Translations under genes and position numbers: made by a program
In this document: piece by piece, positions 35,901-47,328 of the stretch
Layout of the letters: each line of letters starts with the position of its first letter
Position numbering within the stretch: position 1 is the stretch's first letter
Assembly: GCA_030159075.1 (NCBI GenBank)
Contig: BROG01000533.1
Location: 124,001-188,000 of the forward strand
DNA length: 64,000 nucleotides
Reading direction: 5' to 3'
Source: Atrina japonica
Lineage: Eukaryota > Mollusca > Bivalvia > Pterioida > Pinnidae
Notes under the pieces: model-generated
Told to the model about the DNA's origin: nothing
What the model saw: only the letters and a program-made list of their open reading frames with translations
Databases searched by the model: none

Positions 35901-37160
35901 CCGATGACTTAAAATACACAACTACACTGGAAATTGTCCATTTAATACGATTCCGTGTGTCTGAGAACAAGTCATAAGGAAAACACCTGCTTTGTTTAGA
36001 ACATGGGCGCAGACATTTTTGGACACCCAAAGTTGTGCGGAGGGTAAAATGAGCCCGGCATTCTGATTGGTCATTAATCGAAAAATTAGTTTGGCCATTA
36101 ATAAGTGAAATTAAGGTGATAAAAAGATGCATGAATATTAGAAGTACTTTGGGTTAACGGTTGAAAATTTAAAGGGAGGGATCTGTTGATAATAGATATT
36201 TTCCTTTGGTGCTGAATACTACGAGTTGTAAACAAGTAAAAATGAAACGGCAACTTATGCTTTTGATTGCATATTTTGTTATCAAAAATATTGATCTTTC
36301 AGCACAGGGTACTGATTTGACCCAGATTTAATAAACATGGGAGTTACATTGACCTGCAATTTTGTAAATTAGCATTGAGGCCTATGGTAGTGTCTGTCCA
36401 TTAATACAGGGCTAATACAGAAAACCCTTTTAATACATAATTTTTAACCGGTTTAATACAGTCTGTTCACTTCCGGTTCTGAATCATGAATGGAAGCATT
36501 GAGAAAATGACCCCGGAAATGGTGAGGGATAAATCGGGAGTAAACTGAAATGGACTGCAATCGATTTCCTGAAAATTGAACATTCAGGAATGAACTTTCT
36601 ATATTTAGCAGCCGAAAACAAAAACAATTTAAGTCCCTGACAGTCTCGGACAGAAATGCACAAGACGGGAAGATGTGATGGGCATTTTGACTCATGTCAG
36701 TCATGACATTATAACATACATGTACATAGTCTTTGTTTTAATTAATTTCATATTGGATATATACACAGTAAGTGAATTCCATATGGGGCGAGAACGAAGA
36801 GTGTAAGTCTGTATGACTGTCCTTTCAGTAGGCCTAGGGCCTATAAAAATGTTCTAGCATTTAAACTTATGCAGATCTATCGTATAAAATGTACAAAAGC
36901 AACGTTTTTACACACACTTCATTGAATAAGACATATCTGACGTCACTTGCTAATGAAGCGACCAAATATGCATTGTGACGTCATAATTATAATAAAATTA
37001 TTGAATGAGCACTAACTGTTGAAGCAGTATCAGGCATATTGCCGAAAATTATTTTGCTTACACCGTCTCCACATTATTTTATTGTTATAGTCGGCTTTTG
37101 TTGATTATTTTAAGTCTTAGGTTAATAAAGGTGTCAAGAAATGGGTGTTTTCTTATTCAT
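35900..37160. other. Unassigned part of tandem unit, copy A
   Basis: No protein or RNA recognised; includes a CRE-like TGACGTCA at about 36976. The same sequence occurs at 44935-46220. Confidence 0.5.
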
Positions 37161-37166
37161 CGTGTA

Positions 37167-37572
37167 AGTAGCAAAACTCAGCTCCATAGGGGGTAATTTG
37201 AATTTTCGTGCCACTGATGAGGTTATCAGAATCATGGCTTCTGATGGGTCAATTCAAATGACCCGCTATAGAGATGCCTGTGACGTCATAACCGGAAATG
37301 CGCCATACCGGAAGTGAGGTCACATTACTATGGCGACAAGGAGAAAGAGCCAATCGTTGAGCTCGGGGACGTGTCTATGACCGGAAGCGGAAGGCTGAGG
37401 GGCGGCCATCTTGGATAACGAGCCAATGAGAGCCTTCGTTACAAGAGGTCGGGATCACGAGAGGTCACATGAGTTCACGAGAAGTCAGATGCTAAGAAGT
37501 CGGGCTTTTCCAGTTTTGGGCTGAAGGTAAATCTACTTTAGAATCGAAACTTTGGGTTTTTCCAGTTTTGCT
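37167..37572 (+). repeat. Left terminal inverted repeat (copy A)
   Basis: Begins near 'agtagcaaaactcagctccatag' and runs through 'accggaagtgaggtcac', 'gagccaatcgttgagct', 'ggcggccatcttggataacgagccaatgag', 'acaagaggtcgggatcacgag' and 'cttttccagttttgggctgaagg'. It is inverted at 40414-40855 and 41519-41921. Promoter-like words include ETS (CCGGAAG), CRE (TGACGTCA), YY1-like (GCCATCTTGG) and CCAAT. Confidence 0.85.
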
Positions 37573-38155
37573 GTCTAGACTGTTATCAATGGATCTGCAG
37601 CAGTTCTGGTTTTCCCCATCAGAACGGGCTGAACAGGATACGTTGATGATGACACCGATCTCGTTTCAAGTGCGCAAGCGCGAGAAACGGTAGACCGAGC
37701 TCGTAACCGCGAGTCAAGCTTGAACATGTTATCATTGTACTAAGACTAAGAATTTATGAGTTTGTACAAAGGTAGATCACTCTGTATAGACTCTAGGATT
37801 TGAACAAAGGGAGATCACTCTGTATGGACTCTAGGGTTGGAACAATGAGGAGATTACTCTATATGGACTGCCTGTATCAGAGAGGCAGAGTGGGTAGTGA
37901 ACCGGAAGTATAGGAAGGGTAGCCATCTTGGATATGAAATCATGGGATATCTAGTTTCATGGAAAGACATGGAATCCCGGCTAATGAGGGATACTTCATT
38001 TTACCGGAAGCAACAAACGTTACGTACTCAGAGGATTTTTCTGACTCTTTGAGCTTCAGAGAGCTTCAGAGAACTAACTTTTCTCTAGTGTTTTAAAATT
38101 ATTATTACAGTAGAATTAAAATTATAATTACAGTCCAAGAGTCCTGACATAGATA

Positions 38156-39064
38156 CTATACAGTAGTATTGATTATCATCGTATAAGACGTGAATGGGGG
38201 CCTGGATCCTACACCACTATACAGTACATTTAATGTCAATGTTTTGCTTTGGTATTCAGTTTCGTAAATTTTCAAACGGTAGTGTGGTAACAATACGGTC
38301 TGAAAAACGTGGCCATTCCGCCTGGCCACTCTCTTGTTGGGGATCACATCCAGCTTGTTGATTAAGGCATGAGCTTCTCGTTGTTGAAGAGTATGTCTAC
38401 TTGCATCTCCTAAAATCAAATTTTTCCAATATTTTTTGTACTTGTCCCCATCTCCAAATCCAGGTTTCTGAGAATGAAAACGATCAACTACAATAGCACG
38501 AGCTAAACAGCTCTTGTCTTTATTCTTGATCTGTATCAAACTTCTCTTCTTGTTTAGCATTACCTTTTTATCAAAAACTGAGATGATATTTCAGTTTTTC
38601 CACCTCCGCTGCTTACAGGTTGTATGACATGGATTACTGACATGGTGGTAGACCCTAAAATTTTCATTACTCTGTTGTGCTTTCTCAATTTTCTCCATGA
38701 GTAGATCAGCATTCAGGTCTTTGGCATCCGTAAATTCTTCCCACACTTCACTTTTTAAAGATAGATGATGTATATTGACTCGCATCTTATTCCGATCTTC
38801 ACACTGTAGTTTGGTCTTGATAAAAGTCAACATATGATCTAATACCTCTGCTACCAAGTGTATAGCATCTTTAGAACAATGTTTAAACTTGACTTGGTAC
38901 ACATTCGAGGCCGTTTTAAATTTGCATGATTTACGTTCACTCACGGTGTTTACTCCATAGTAATCACTATAACCAGTGAGTTGTCTGTTTGCATTTAAAT
39001 CGATCACCCCGTTGGTCTCTATGGTGAGCCTGTCTTTGACTTCTCGCCTGTCCTTGTCTTTCAT
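38156..39064 (-). pseudogene. Polinton/Maverick-type DNA polymerase B, N-terminal fragment, copy A
   Basis: Two adjacent minus frames, 38591-39064 (157 codons) and 38156-38560 (134 codons), cover a conserved N-terminal region of protein-primed type-B polymerases of Polintons. Visible blocks are LLMEKIEKAQQSNENF, then VIQPVSSGGGK, NKKRSLIQIKNKDKSCLARA, and LILGDASRHTLQQREAHAL. A frameshift lies near 38660 (shared with copy B) and a second one, an extra T in 'cagtttttcc', near 38596 (copy A only). The exonuclease and polymerase palm motifs are absent, so no enzyme can be made. Confidence 0.7.
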
Positions 39065-39324
39065 TTAACAATAAATCAAAGTTAGGTTAATTAGCCATTC
39101 CGTGTATATGCTTCCGTTTTCAAATCTAAAATGAAGTACAGTAACAGTATACATGTATTTTTAATAAAAAGTAAAATAACTATAGATACTCAAACATCAT
39201 CACACATACATATTCATAACGCTGTTTTATTCTAGTTTTTATGTTTACAGGTACATAAAACTAGAAATTATTTTATTTCGTTTTATACTAAGAAATACTA
39301 AAAACTAGTGAGAGTATTTGTCTA

Positions 39325-39420
39325 AAAAACAGGTGACCAGATGCCTAAAACAGGTGGTCAGATAACAGGTGGCCAGATGTAAAAAAAACAGGTGGCCAGA
39401 TGACAGGTTGCCAGATGTCT
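39325..39420. repeat. Short tandem repeat 'aacaggtggccagatg', copy A
   Basis: About five imperfect 16-24 bp units between the divergent ORFs of the element; same at 48382-48472. Confidence 0.8.
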
Positions 39421-39477
39421 AGGCAGGAGAATGAAACTCGTCCTTAAATCAATGCGTTATGCGAACACCATAAACTC

Positions 39478-39484
39478 TATATAA
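39478..39484 (+). promoter_or_regulatory. TATA box of small plus-strand ORF (copy A)
   Basis: TATATAA lies 34 bp before the ATG at 39519, implying a very short 5' leader. It is conserved in copy B. Confidence 0.55.
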
Positions 39485-39518
39485 GCTAGTACTGTCTGGG
39501 TCTCGGTATTAGTTCATC

Positions 39519-39713
39519 ATGGATAACTCATCCGACATTGATATGCAACCTGAAGAGAGAAACATGAAAATCATTCTTACACGAAGGACATGTATTGTAG
39601 TAAGGCCACACAGACTGATAAATTATGGTAAGACCCTGCTACACCTACTACACCCAGTACCTGTACAATACGTACTAGCTCAGGAAGCATTAGCCAATCT
39701 TCGACAACATTAG
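39519..39713 (+). CDS. Small ORF of the Polinton-derived element, 64 aa (copy A)
   Basis: Starts MDNSSDIDMQPEERNMKIIL and ends with LAQEALANLRQH. No family recognised. It sits divergently to the polymerase fragment and behind a TATA box. The copy B version is 58 aa, lacking six codons in frame. Past the TAG stop the same frame stays open for 39 more codons, which are Arg/Glu-rich (EVRRWRRLLDRYY) and end within the stem-loop at 39822. Whether the protein is made is unknown. Confidence 0.45.
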   Translation: MDNSSDIDMQPEERNMKIILTRRTCIVVRPHRLINYGKTLLHLLHPVPVQYVLAQEALANLRQH

Positions 39714-39821
39714 ACAGAGATAATTCGACTGATGATAGAGAAAGAAACAGAAGTTCGTCGTTGGCGACGTCTACTCGACAGATATTATAGTCTCTCTTAT
39801 TCAGCTTTTCGGAGCAATCAA

Positions 39822-39839
39822 CGACCCTTTTAAGGGTCG
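39822..39839 (+). terminator. Histone-type 3' stem-loop candidate (copy A)
   Basis: CGACCCT-TTTA-AGGGTCG forms a perfect 7 bp stem with a 4 nt loop that fits UHUH, followed by 'cccatc' and a purine-rich 'gaaaagaaa' about 10 nt on. Replication-dependent histone mRNAs end in this arrangement. The second stem pair of the core is A-U rather than the usual G-C. It lies 108 nt past the small ORF's stop. Confidence 0.5.
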
Positions 39840-40413
39840 CCCATCTTATTCGAAAAGAAACCTTAACTAAAAGTATGCAGGTTTTGTGTTCTGTAGCGGC
39901 GAGTTTAAAATATTGTAGTGACTAAACACTACTTATCAGTTGATGTTCGCTCAACATTAAACGTTTTATTATCATTTGTGCTTTTGTTGCGACTCAAGTA
40001 TTCACTTCAATAGATTAAAGTCTAATATAGTAAGTCATGTGACTAGAGAGAGGTTCAGTTAGTTCTTTGAGAGCTCATTTGAAATCCGAAGCTGGAGGTG
40101 TTAACATCGTAAGAAAACCACTACCAACATTGGTGAGTGTTTGAATTTTTATTACATAGGCTTAGTGTTTGCCTTATGAAACAGTAATTTTCAATATCTC
40201 AGAAAAAATTTGTGTGCTAGCAACGTCAACAAGGTTTTCATTACTTACAACTTAATTATGCTATCGGGGAATATTCCACCATGTAATCAACGTTCATTCA
40301 CTCTAGACCTCAAAACTGGGAAAAAACCATCTCCTGCTAGCATTACAACTCTCGCCAACTCACGTGAACTCTCGCCGACTGTGGCAACACCTACTACTGA
40401 TTTCACTCCAAGT

Positions 40414-40855
40414 CTCAAACCTGGAAAAACCCCAAAGTTTCGGTATTAAAAATAAATTCACTCTCAGTCCCAAACTGGAAAAACCCAATTTATAGTTTTA
40501 GCTGTTGACTTCTCGTGAACTCACGTGACCTCTTGTGACCCCGACCTCTTGTAACGAAGGCTCTCATTGACTCGTTATCAAAGATGGCCGTCCCCACAAC
40601 CTTCACTTCCGGTCATAGACACGCCTCCAAACTCAACGATTTGCCCTTTCTCCTTATTGCCATGACAACATTACCTCATACATCCGGTATGACCTCACTT
40701 CCGGTATGATGCACTTCCAGTATGACGTCACAGACGGCTCCCTGGCGCGTAGTTTAAAATTAAACAATCAGAAGCCAGCATTCTGATGACGTCATCAAAA
40801 ACCGTTAAAACTTGGCAAATTTGAAACTTCACGCCAGGGAGCTGCCTATTACTAC
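40414..40855 (-). repeat. Right terminal inverted repeat, inner copy (copy A)
   Basis: Inverted match of 37167-37572, ending 'gggagctgcctattactac'. It is part of a ~0.9 kb direct repeat: 40050-40855 resembles 40930-41921, starting at 'ttcagttag(g/t)tctctgagagctcatt'. Confidence 0.8.
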
Positions 40856-41518
40856 TTTTATTATATCTATAAAACAGAATACCAAACTCTTGGTAAAAAC
40901 GTCTTGTGACTTTAAAAAAAAAATAGAAAATAGATTCAGTTAGGTCTCTGAGAGCTCATTAACGATCCGGAGCTCGAGATATCAACATCGTCAGAAAATC
41001 ACTACCAGTATGGGTGAGTTTTTGAATTTTTATTAGATAGGCTTAGTTTTTACCTTATGAAACATGTACAAACAGTAATCTTCAATATCTCAGGAAAAAG
41101 TGAGCTAGCAACGTTAACAATGTTTTTATTACTTACAAATATTAAAAACATAATACCAAAGTTATAGTGTTCAAGACGATCGTTTCTGACAATTAGACTT
41201 CATAAGTTGAGCTCCAAATTAAATAGATTTTCTAAAGAGAAAGCTGTATCAGACAAGGCCAAATAATAAATCTAAACGTATAATCAAAATCCCTTTAAAA
41301 ATAGCCACTGTAAAAAGATGGCTATCCTAGCTTTAAGAGAATTTAGAAATTTAAATGTGTTATCAGTGCCAATTATTACAACTTAATCATGCCATCAGGG
41401 GAATACCCCCAACGTTGATGTAGATTCACTCTAAACTCAAATCTGGGAAACCCATCTCTTGAAAGCTCACGTGAACTCTCACCGACTCTGGCGACACCTA
41501 CCACTGATTTCACTCCAA

Positions 41519-41921
41519 ACCCAAACCTGGAAAAATCTAAACTTTCGGATCTAAAAAAGATTTACTCCCAACCCCAAAACTGGAAAACCCTACTTCTGTT
41601 AGCATCCCAACTCACATGAACTCTCGCCAACTCTTGCTGACTCGCGACAACTACTACTCATCTCTCTTTAAACCTAAAACTGTAAGTTTCAGTTCTAAAA
41701 ATTGATTCACTCTCAGCCCAAATCTTGTAAAATCCAACTTCTATTTTTTAGCATCTGACCTCCCGTGACATCCCGTGACCGAAACCTCTTGTAAAAAAGG
41801 CTCTCATTAGCTCGTTATCCAAGATGGCCTCCCCCACAGCCTTCTGCTTCCGATTATAGACACGCCCCAGAGCTCAACGATTGGCTCTTTTTTCCTTGTC
41901 GCCATTTTAATGTGACCTCAC
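41519..41921 (-). repeat. Right terminal inverted repeat, outer copy, truncated (copy A)
   Basis: Runs from 'ccaaacctggaaaaatctaaactttcgg' to 'aatgtgacctcac', where the tandem junction removes the last ~140 bp that copy B retains. Confidence 0.8.
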
Positions 41922-41929
41922 AGGGTAGC

Positions 41930-42470
41930 ACATTCACGTTTTGCTGCTGTAAATAGTCACTAACAACGCGTGCGGTGTGCGGTCATGCGTTGTCATCCTA
42001 CAGAATGACGTAAAGCTGGTTGTTGTGAATGAATGAATGACGTGCTGATGTACATTATCGTCACGGTAGCATACGCCGGTTAAATAGCCCTTCACCATCA
42101 TCAAAGGGGTCCTTCCATGTGTTGTAATTCCACACCAGACCATAACGCTCCCCTTGCCGAATTGACACGACGGTAAGCCCTAACACGACCTTCACTGCTG
42201 TCAAGTTAAAATCTTGACTCATCCGTAAACAAAACTTCCTCCCAATCTTTGTTATTTAAACAACTATGCCAGAGCACAACAGGACGGATAACAAGTCGTC
42301 GAGGACGGATGTTGGCATGTCGCAATGTTCCTTACGGTACGAGGACTTATTCGTCGATGCCCAGGGATGCTTCTAGCGGTCAAAGAAGCCGATTGGAATC
42401 GATAACGCAAATATGACGTTCGTGTCCCGTACGTATCCTGCCGACGTGACGTCACACGCGCGCGTTCTGA
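41930..42470 (-). pseudogene. Tc1/mariner transposase fragment, copy B
   Basis: Same as 32750-33290 but lacking the C-terminal part with the final catalytic Glu, which stays only in copy A because the duplication begins inside it. Frames at 41934-42143 and 42264-42455. Confidence 0.85.
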
Positions 42471-42499
42471 TCATGGGCGGTCCCGACCGGTGCCAGTTT

Positions 42500-42765
42500 G
42501 CTGTTTTCAGTAACACAATAAATCATCTGAATAATCTCATGTTCTTCATGTCTAGTTTTCATCTATGGTAAGAAGTTTGTTGATATAAGTATGGTGAATT
42601 TACAAAAATAAATAAATAATAAATAACAAATAATGTCTGCGTAGTAGTTTGAATTACCTTCTGATGATGACATATACACAGATATGTCAAATGTACCAGT
42701 TGAAAGAGAAAAAACACGAATTACTGGTGGTATTGAAATTCGCTTAATATTTTTAAACAATTGTA
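42500..42765 (-). pseudogene. Broken copy of EF-hand exon 1 and upstream region (copy B)
   Basis: Same start and same codon-9 TGA as copy A, joined to the same Tc1-derived sequence. Confidence 0.8.
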
Positions 42766-42999
42766 CTGGCAGACGATCAGTTCTGAGAAATCTCTCCCTA
42801 AAACTCCCCGATATTTTCTAGAGTAATTTATTCAAATTATCGTGCATGTTGAAATACTAGTATTTTGCGAACTGGTCGCCGGAAATAATGGAAATTGGTA
42901 GGAATTGGTAATTGGCGAGAACTGGTCGTCTGCCAGCACATTTGTTAAAAGATATCAAGTGAATTTCAATATATGAAATCATCTCTTTACACATATTCT

Positions 43000-43735
43000 A
43001 TTATATATTGATATTTGTTGTTGTCTTTCATCACATTGTCAGCATATCTATGGGAACCAATTGTACTCCTTTATTGGCTGCCCTGTTCTTTATTCATATG
43101 AAGCAGATTTCATTCAGAAACTGCTGAATCAAAAGAAGAAAAAGTTAGTGGTGTCCTTTAATTTGACATTTAGATATATCGACGGCGTTTTGCCAATTAG
43201 TAATGACAATTTTCATACATATGTCAATGCGATATATCTCGGCGATCTAAAAATTAATGATACAGCAGAATCAAGCACACACACTTAATATTTAGACATT
43301 TTACTTACTATAGACGGGAAATTAAGAACTAAGCTGTACGACAAACGTGACGATTTCGGCTTTCCCATTGTTAATTTTCCACATTTAAATAGTAATATCC
43401 CACAATCACCTGTATACGGAGTTTACATTTCACAAATGATCCGATATGCCAGGGCGTGTTCATCTTTGAATATTTCATATACTCACTGACAAATTATTGA
43501 CACATGGATATCGAAAACCGCGTTTTATGTCAACGTTCCACAATAATAGTATGTTTGCGAGTACTCTGTTTCACTATGTTGAGTTACCTGTTCGATGGCG
43601 GTTGTTGAGACGTCTGTACCAATTATGGCGAGGATTCGTTCCTCACGTACTACATTTTTATTTGACTGATAATGTTTACTCCTCAATGAGACCCGATTCC
43701 ACCTTTTGATTTCAAGAGGTCCGTGTTTGTCCATT
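43000..43735 (+). pseudogene. Reverse-transcriptase relic, copy B
   Basis: Same motifs and the same YIDG substitution as 33820-34555. A base change and deletion near 43090 shift the start region, and a ~20 bp stretch is missing near 43540. Confidence 0.8.
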
Positions 43736-44004
43736 TTTTACCAGATTTGTACCTATATGCTGGATATCCTAGTGATTTACACTTTCGTATATAAGACTTT
43801 TTATATAGTTCTCGATTAAGTTTCCATGTAAATTATATAGAGATGGGACATATTAACATCGACTTAAACCTCGATAGTTTTCTTTTTTCAGCAAGAGTTA
43901 TGCTATTATATAAGAACCTCACAAAGCGCTTTGACACTTTTCCTCTTAATTTCATTCACATGAGCTGTAATTGGTTCAAAATCTTAAATCAATTCAATAA
44001 AAAT

Positions 44005-44225
44005 TCTTAAATCCGTATATATTTTGTGAAAATTGCTTGAGAAACCCAAGTTAATTAACTAGACATTACTATTTGTATATGAATACTACACTGGATCTGA
44101 CCTTATTTTCACAAAATATAGAGGAATATAGGATTTTTATGCCTGTGTATAGCTCTTATTTGTTATTGTAGAAGTAGTGAATGTAGAAACAATCGCAATG
44201 TTTAGCAAACATAGTTAATGACCTT
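44005..44225. repeat. MITE (AAAGGGRCATTA family), copy B
   Basis: Counterpart of 34838-35062. Confidence 0.65.
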
Positions 44226-44503
44226 TTAATGAATGTATGTTTACTTACTATTTGTATCCTACAGTACCTGTATGTAGTCCAAATGTTATGCCGCTATAAC
44301 TTAAGCTAAGAAGGTAAGAAGACGTACACATATCAACGACATGTAAACTGATTCAATTTAGTTCAGTTTCATTACTCTTCAAACAACATCTGTTTGTTAC
44401 ATATGATAATGAAGCATTACATACGTATAAACAATAGGGATTAAGTGAAATAAAAACATAACGAGGCAAACATTGTTTGTAATGAGAATTCATTATACAG
44501 GCT

Positions 44504-44596
44504 GATATATATATATATATATATCCTAATAATTTGATGCACAATCAAGCAGTCATCTTTAACCTGTCAAATTGTCACGTATGTATACACACACAC

Positions 44597-44672
<76 letters not shown>

Positions 44673-44859
44673 ATGAGGGTTAATGGGTGATTGTACTTGT
44701 TGAACTTAGTGCATCTGATCAGTTGTTTGTGTGTTTGTTGAAGGACATTCTAACTCTGTCATCATGTTACTATATTTAGCCATAGGGACTTTCGTGAATC
44801 TTGCAGAAAGACCAATTTCTTTATCATTCCTATCTGGTGATTTCTAGAACTGTTTTAGA

Positions 44860-44933
<74 letters not shown>
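44504..44933. repeat. Three (AT)n arrays, copy B
   Basis: 44504-44524, 44598-44668 and 44860-44933. Confidence 0.95.
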
Positions 44934-47328
44934 TAACCGATGACTTAAAATACACAACTACACTGGAAATTGTCCATTTAATACGATTCCGTGTGTCTGA
45001 GAACAAGTCATAAGGAAAACACCTGGTTTGTTTAGAACATGGGCGCAGACATCATGGGCGCAGACGTTTTGGACACCCAATGTTGTGCGGAGGGTAAATT
45101 GAGCCCGGCATTCTGATTGGTCATTAATCGAAAAATTAGTTTGGCCATTAATAAGTGAAATTAAGGTGATAAAAAAGATGCATGAATATTAGAAGTACTT
45201 TGGGTTAACGGTTGAAAATTTAAAAGGGTGGGGTCTGTTGATAATAGATATTTTCCTTTGGTGCTGAATACTACGAGTTGTAAACAAGTGAAAATTCGAA
45301 GTAAAAATGCAACGGCAACTTATGCTTTTGATTGCATATTTTGTTATCAAAAATATTGATCTTTCAGCACAGGGTACTGATTTGACCCAGATTTAATAAA
45401 CATGGGAGTTACATTGACCTGCAATTTTGTAAATTAGCATTGAGGCCTATGGTAGTGTCTGTCCATTAATACAGGTCACTAATACAGTAATAAAAAAAAA
45501 CCCTTTTAATACATAATTTTTAACCGGTTTAATACAGTCTGTTCACTTCCGGTTCTGAATCATGAATGGAAGCATTGAGAAAATGACCCCGGAAATGGTG
45601 AGGGATAAATCGGGAGTAAACTGAAATGGACTGTAATCGATTCATTCAGGAATGAACTTTCTATATTTAGCAGCCGAAAACAAAAACAATTTAAGTCCCT
45701 GACAGTCTCGGACAGAAATGCACAAGACGGGAAGATGTGATGGGCATTTTGACTCATGTCAGTCATGACATTATAACATACATGTACATAGTCTTTGTTT
45801 TAATTAATTTCATATTGGATATACACAGTAAGTGAATTCCATATGGGGCGAGAACGAAGAGTGTAAGTCTGTATGACTGTCCTTTCAGTAGGCCTAGGGC
45901 CTATAAAAATGTTCTAGCATTTAAACTTATGCAGATCTATCGTATAAAATGTACAAAAGCAACGTTTTACACACTTCATTGAATAAGACATATCTGACGT
46001 CACTTGCTAATGAAGCGACCAAATATGCATTGTGACGTCATAATTATAATAAAATTATTGAATGAGCACTAACTGTTGAAGCAGTATCAGGCATATTGCC
46101 GAAAATTATTTTGCTTACACCGTCTCCACATTATTTTATTGTTATAGTCGGCTTTTGTTGATTATTTTAAGTCTTAGGTTAATAAAGGTGTCAAGAAATG
46201 GGTGTTTTCTTATTGATCGTGTAAGTAGCAAAACTCAGCTCCATAGGGGGTAATTTGAATTTTCGTGCCACTGATGAGGTTATCAGAATCATGGCTTCTG
46301 ATGGGTCAATTCAAATGACCCGCTATAGAGATGCCTGTGACGTCATAACCGGAAATGCGTCATACCGGAAGTGAGGTCACATTACTATGGCGACAAGGAG
46401 AAAGAGCCAATCGTTGAGCTGGGGACGTGTCTATGACCGGAAGCGGAAGGCTGAGGGGCGGCCATCTTGGATAACGAGCCAATGAGAGCCTTCGTTACAA
46501 GAGGTCGGGATCACGAGAGGTCACATGAGTTCACGAGAAGTCAGATGCTAAGAAGTCGGGCTTTTCCAGTTTTGGGCTGAAGGTAAATCTACTTTAGAAT
46601 CGAAACTTTGGGTTTTTCCAGTTTTGCTGTCTAGACTGTTATCAATGGATCTGCAGCAGTTCTGGTTTTCCCCATCAGAACGGGCTGACAGGATACGTTG
46701 ATGATGAGTATACCGATCTCGTTTCAAGTGCGCAAGCGCGAGAAACGGTAGACCGAGCTCGTAACCGCGAGTCAAGCTTGAACATGTTATCATTGTACTA
46801 AGACTAAGAATTTATGAGTTTGTACAAAGGTAGATCACTCTGTATAGACTCTAGGATTTGAACAAAGGGAGATCATTCTGTATGGACTCTAGGGTTGGAA
46901 CAATGAGAAGATTACTCTATATGGACTGCCTGTATCAGAGAGGCAGAGTGGGTAGTGAACCGGAAGTATAGGAAGGGTAGCCATCTTGGATATGAAATCA
47001 TGGGATATCTAGTTTCATGGAAAGACATGGAATCCCGGCTAATGAGGGATACTTCATTTTACCGGAAGCAACAAACGTTACGTACTCAGAGGATTTTTCT
47101 GACGATATTGACTCTTTGAGCTTCAGAGAACTAACTTTTCTCTAGTGTTTTAAAATTATTATTACAGTAGAATTAAAATTATAATTACAGTCCAAGAGTC
47201 CTGACATAGATACTATACAGTAGTATTGATTATCATCGTATAAGACGTGAATGGGGGCCTGGATCCTACACCACTATACAGTACATTTAATGTCAATCGT
47301 TTTGCTTTGGTATTCAGTTCGTAAATTT

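Larger units (their letters stand above)
37167..41921. mobile_element. Polinton/Maverick-derived element, copy A (right end truncated)
   Basis: A left terminal inverted repeat at about 37167-37572 is matched in inverted orientation by 40414-40855 and again by 41519-41921, the last cut at the tandem junction. The interior holds a type-B DNA polymerase fragment (minus) and a small divergent ORF (plus). Long TIRs plus the polymerase suggest a Polinton-derived, non-autonomous element. Integrase, ATPase and capsid genes are not seen. Confidence 0.7.

Noticed and set aside
36453..36704. 83-codon minus frame in the tandem unit (broken in copy B)
   Set aside because: A deletion in copy B breaks it and no family is recognisable, so coding is not supported.
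40210..40449. 79-codon plus frame with Thr/Pro/Ser-rich C-terminus
   Set aside because: It runs into the inverted terminal repeat and its subrepeats; copy B has indels in the same stretch.
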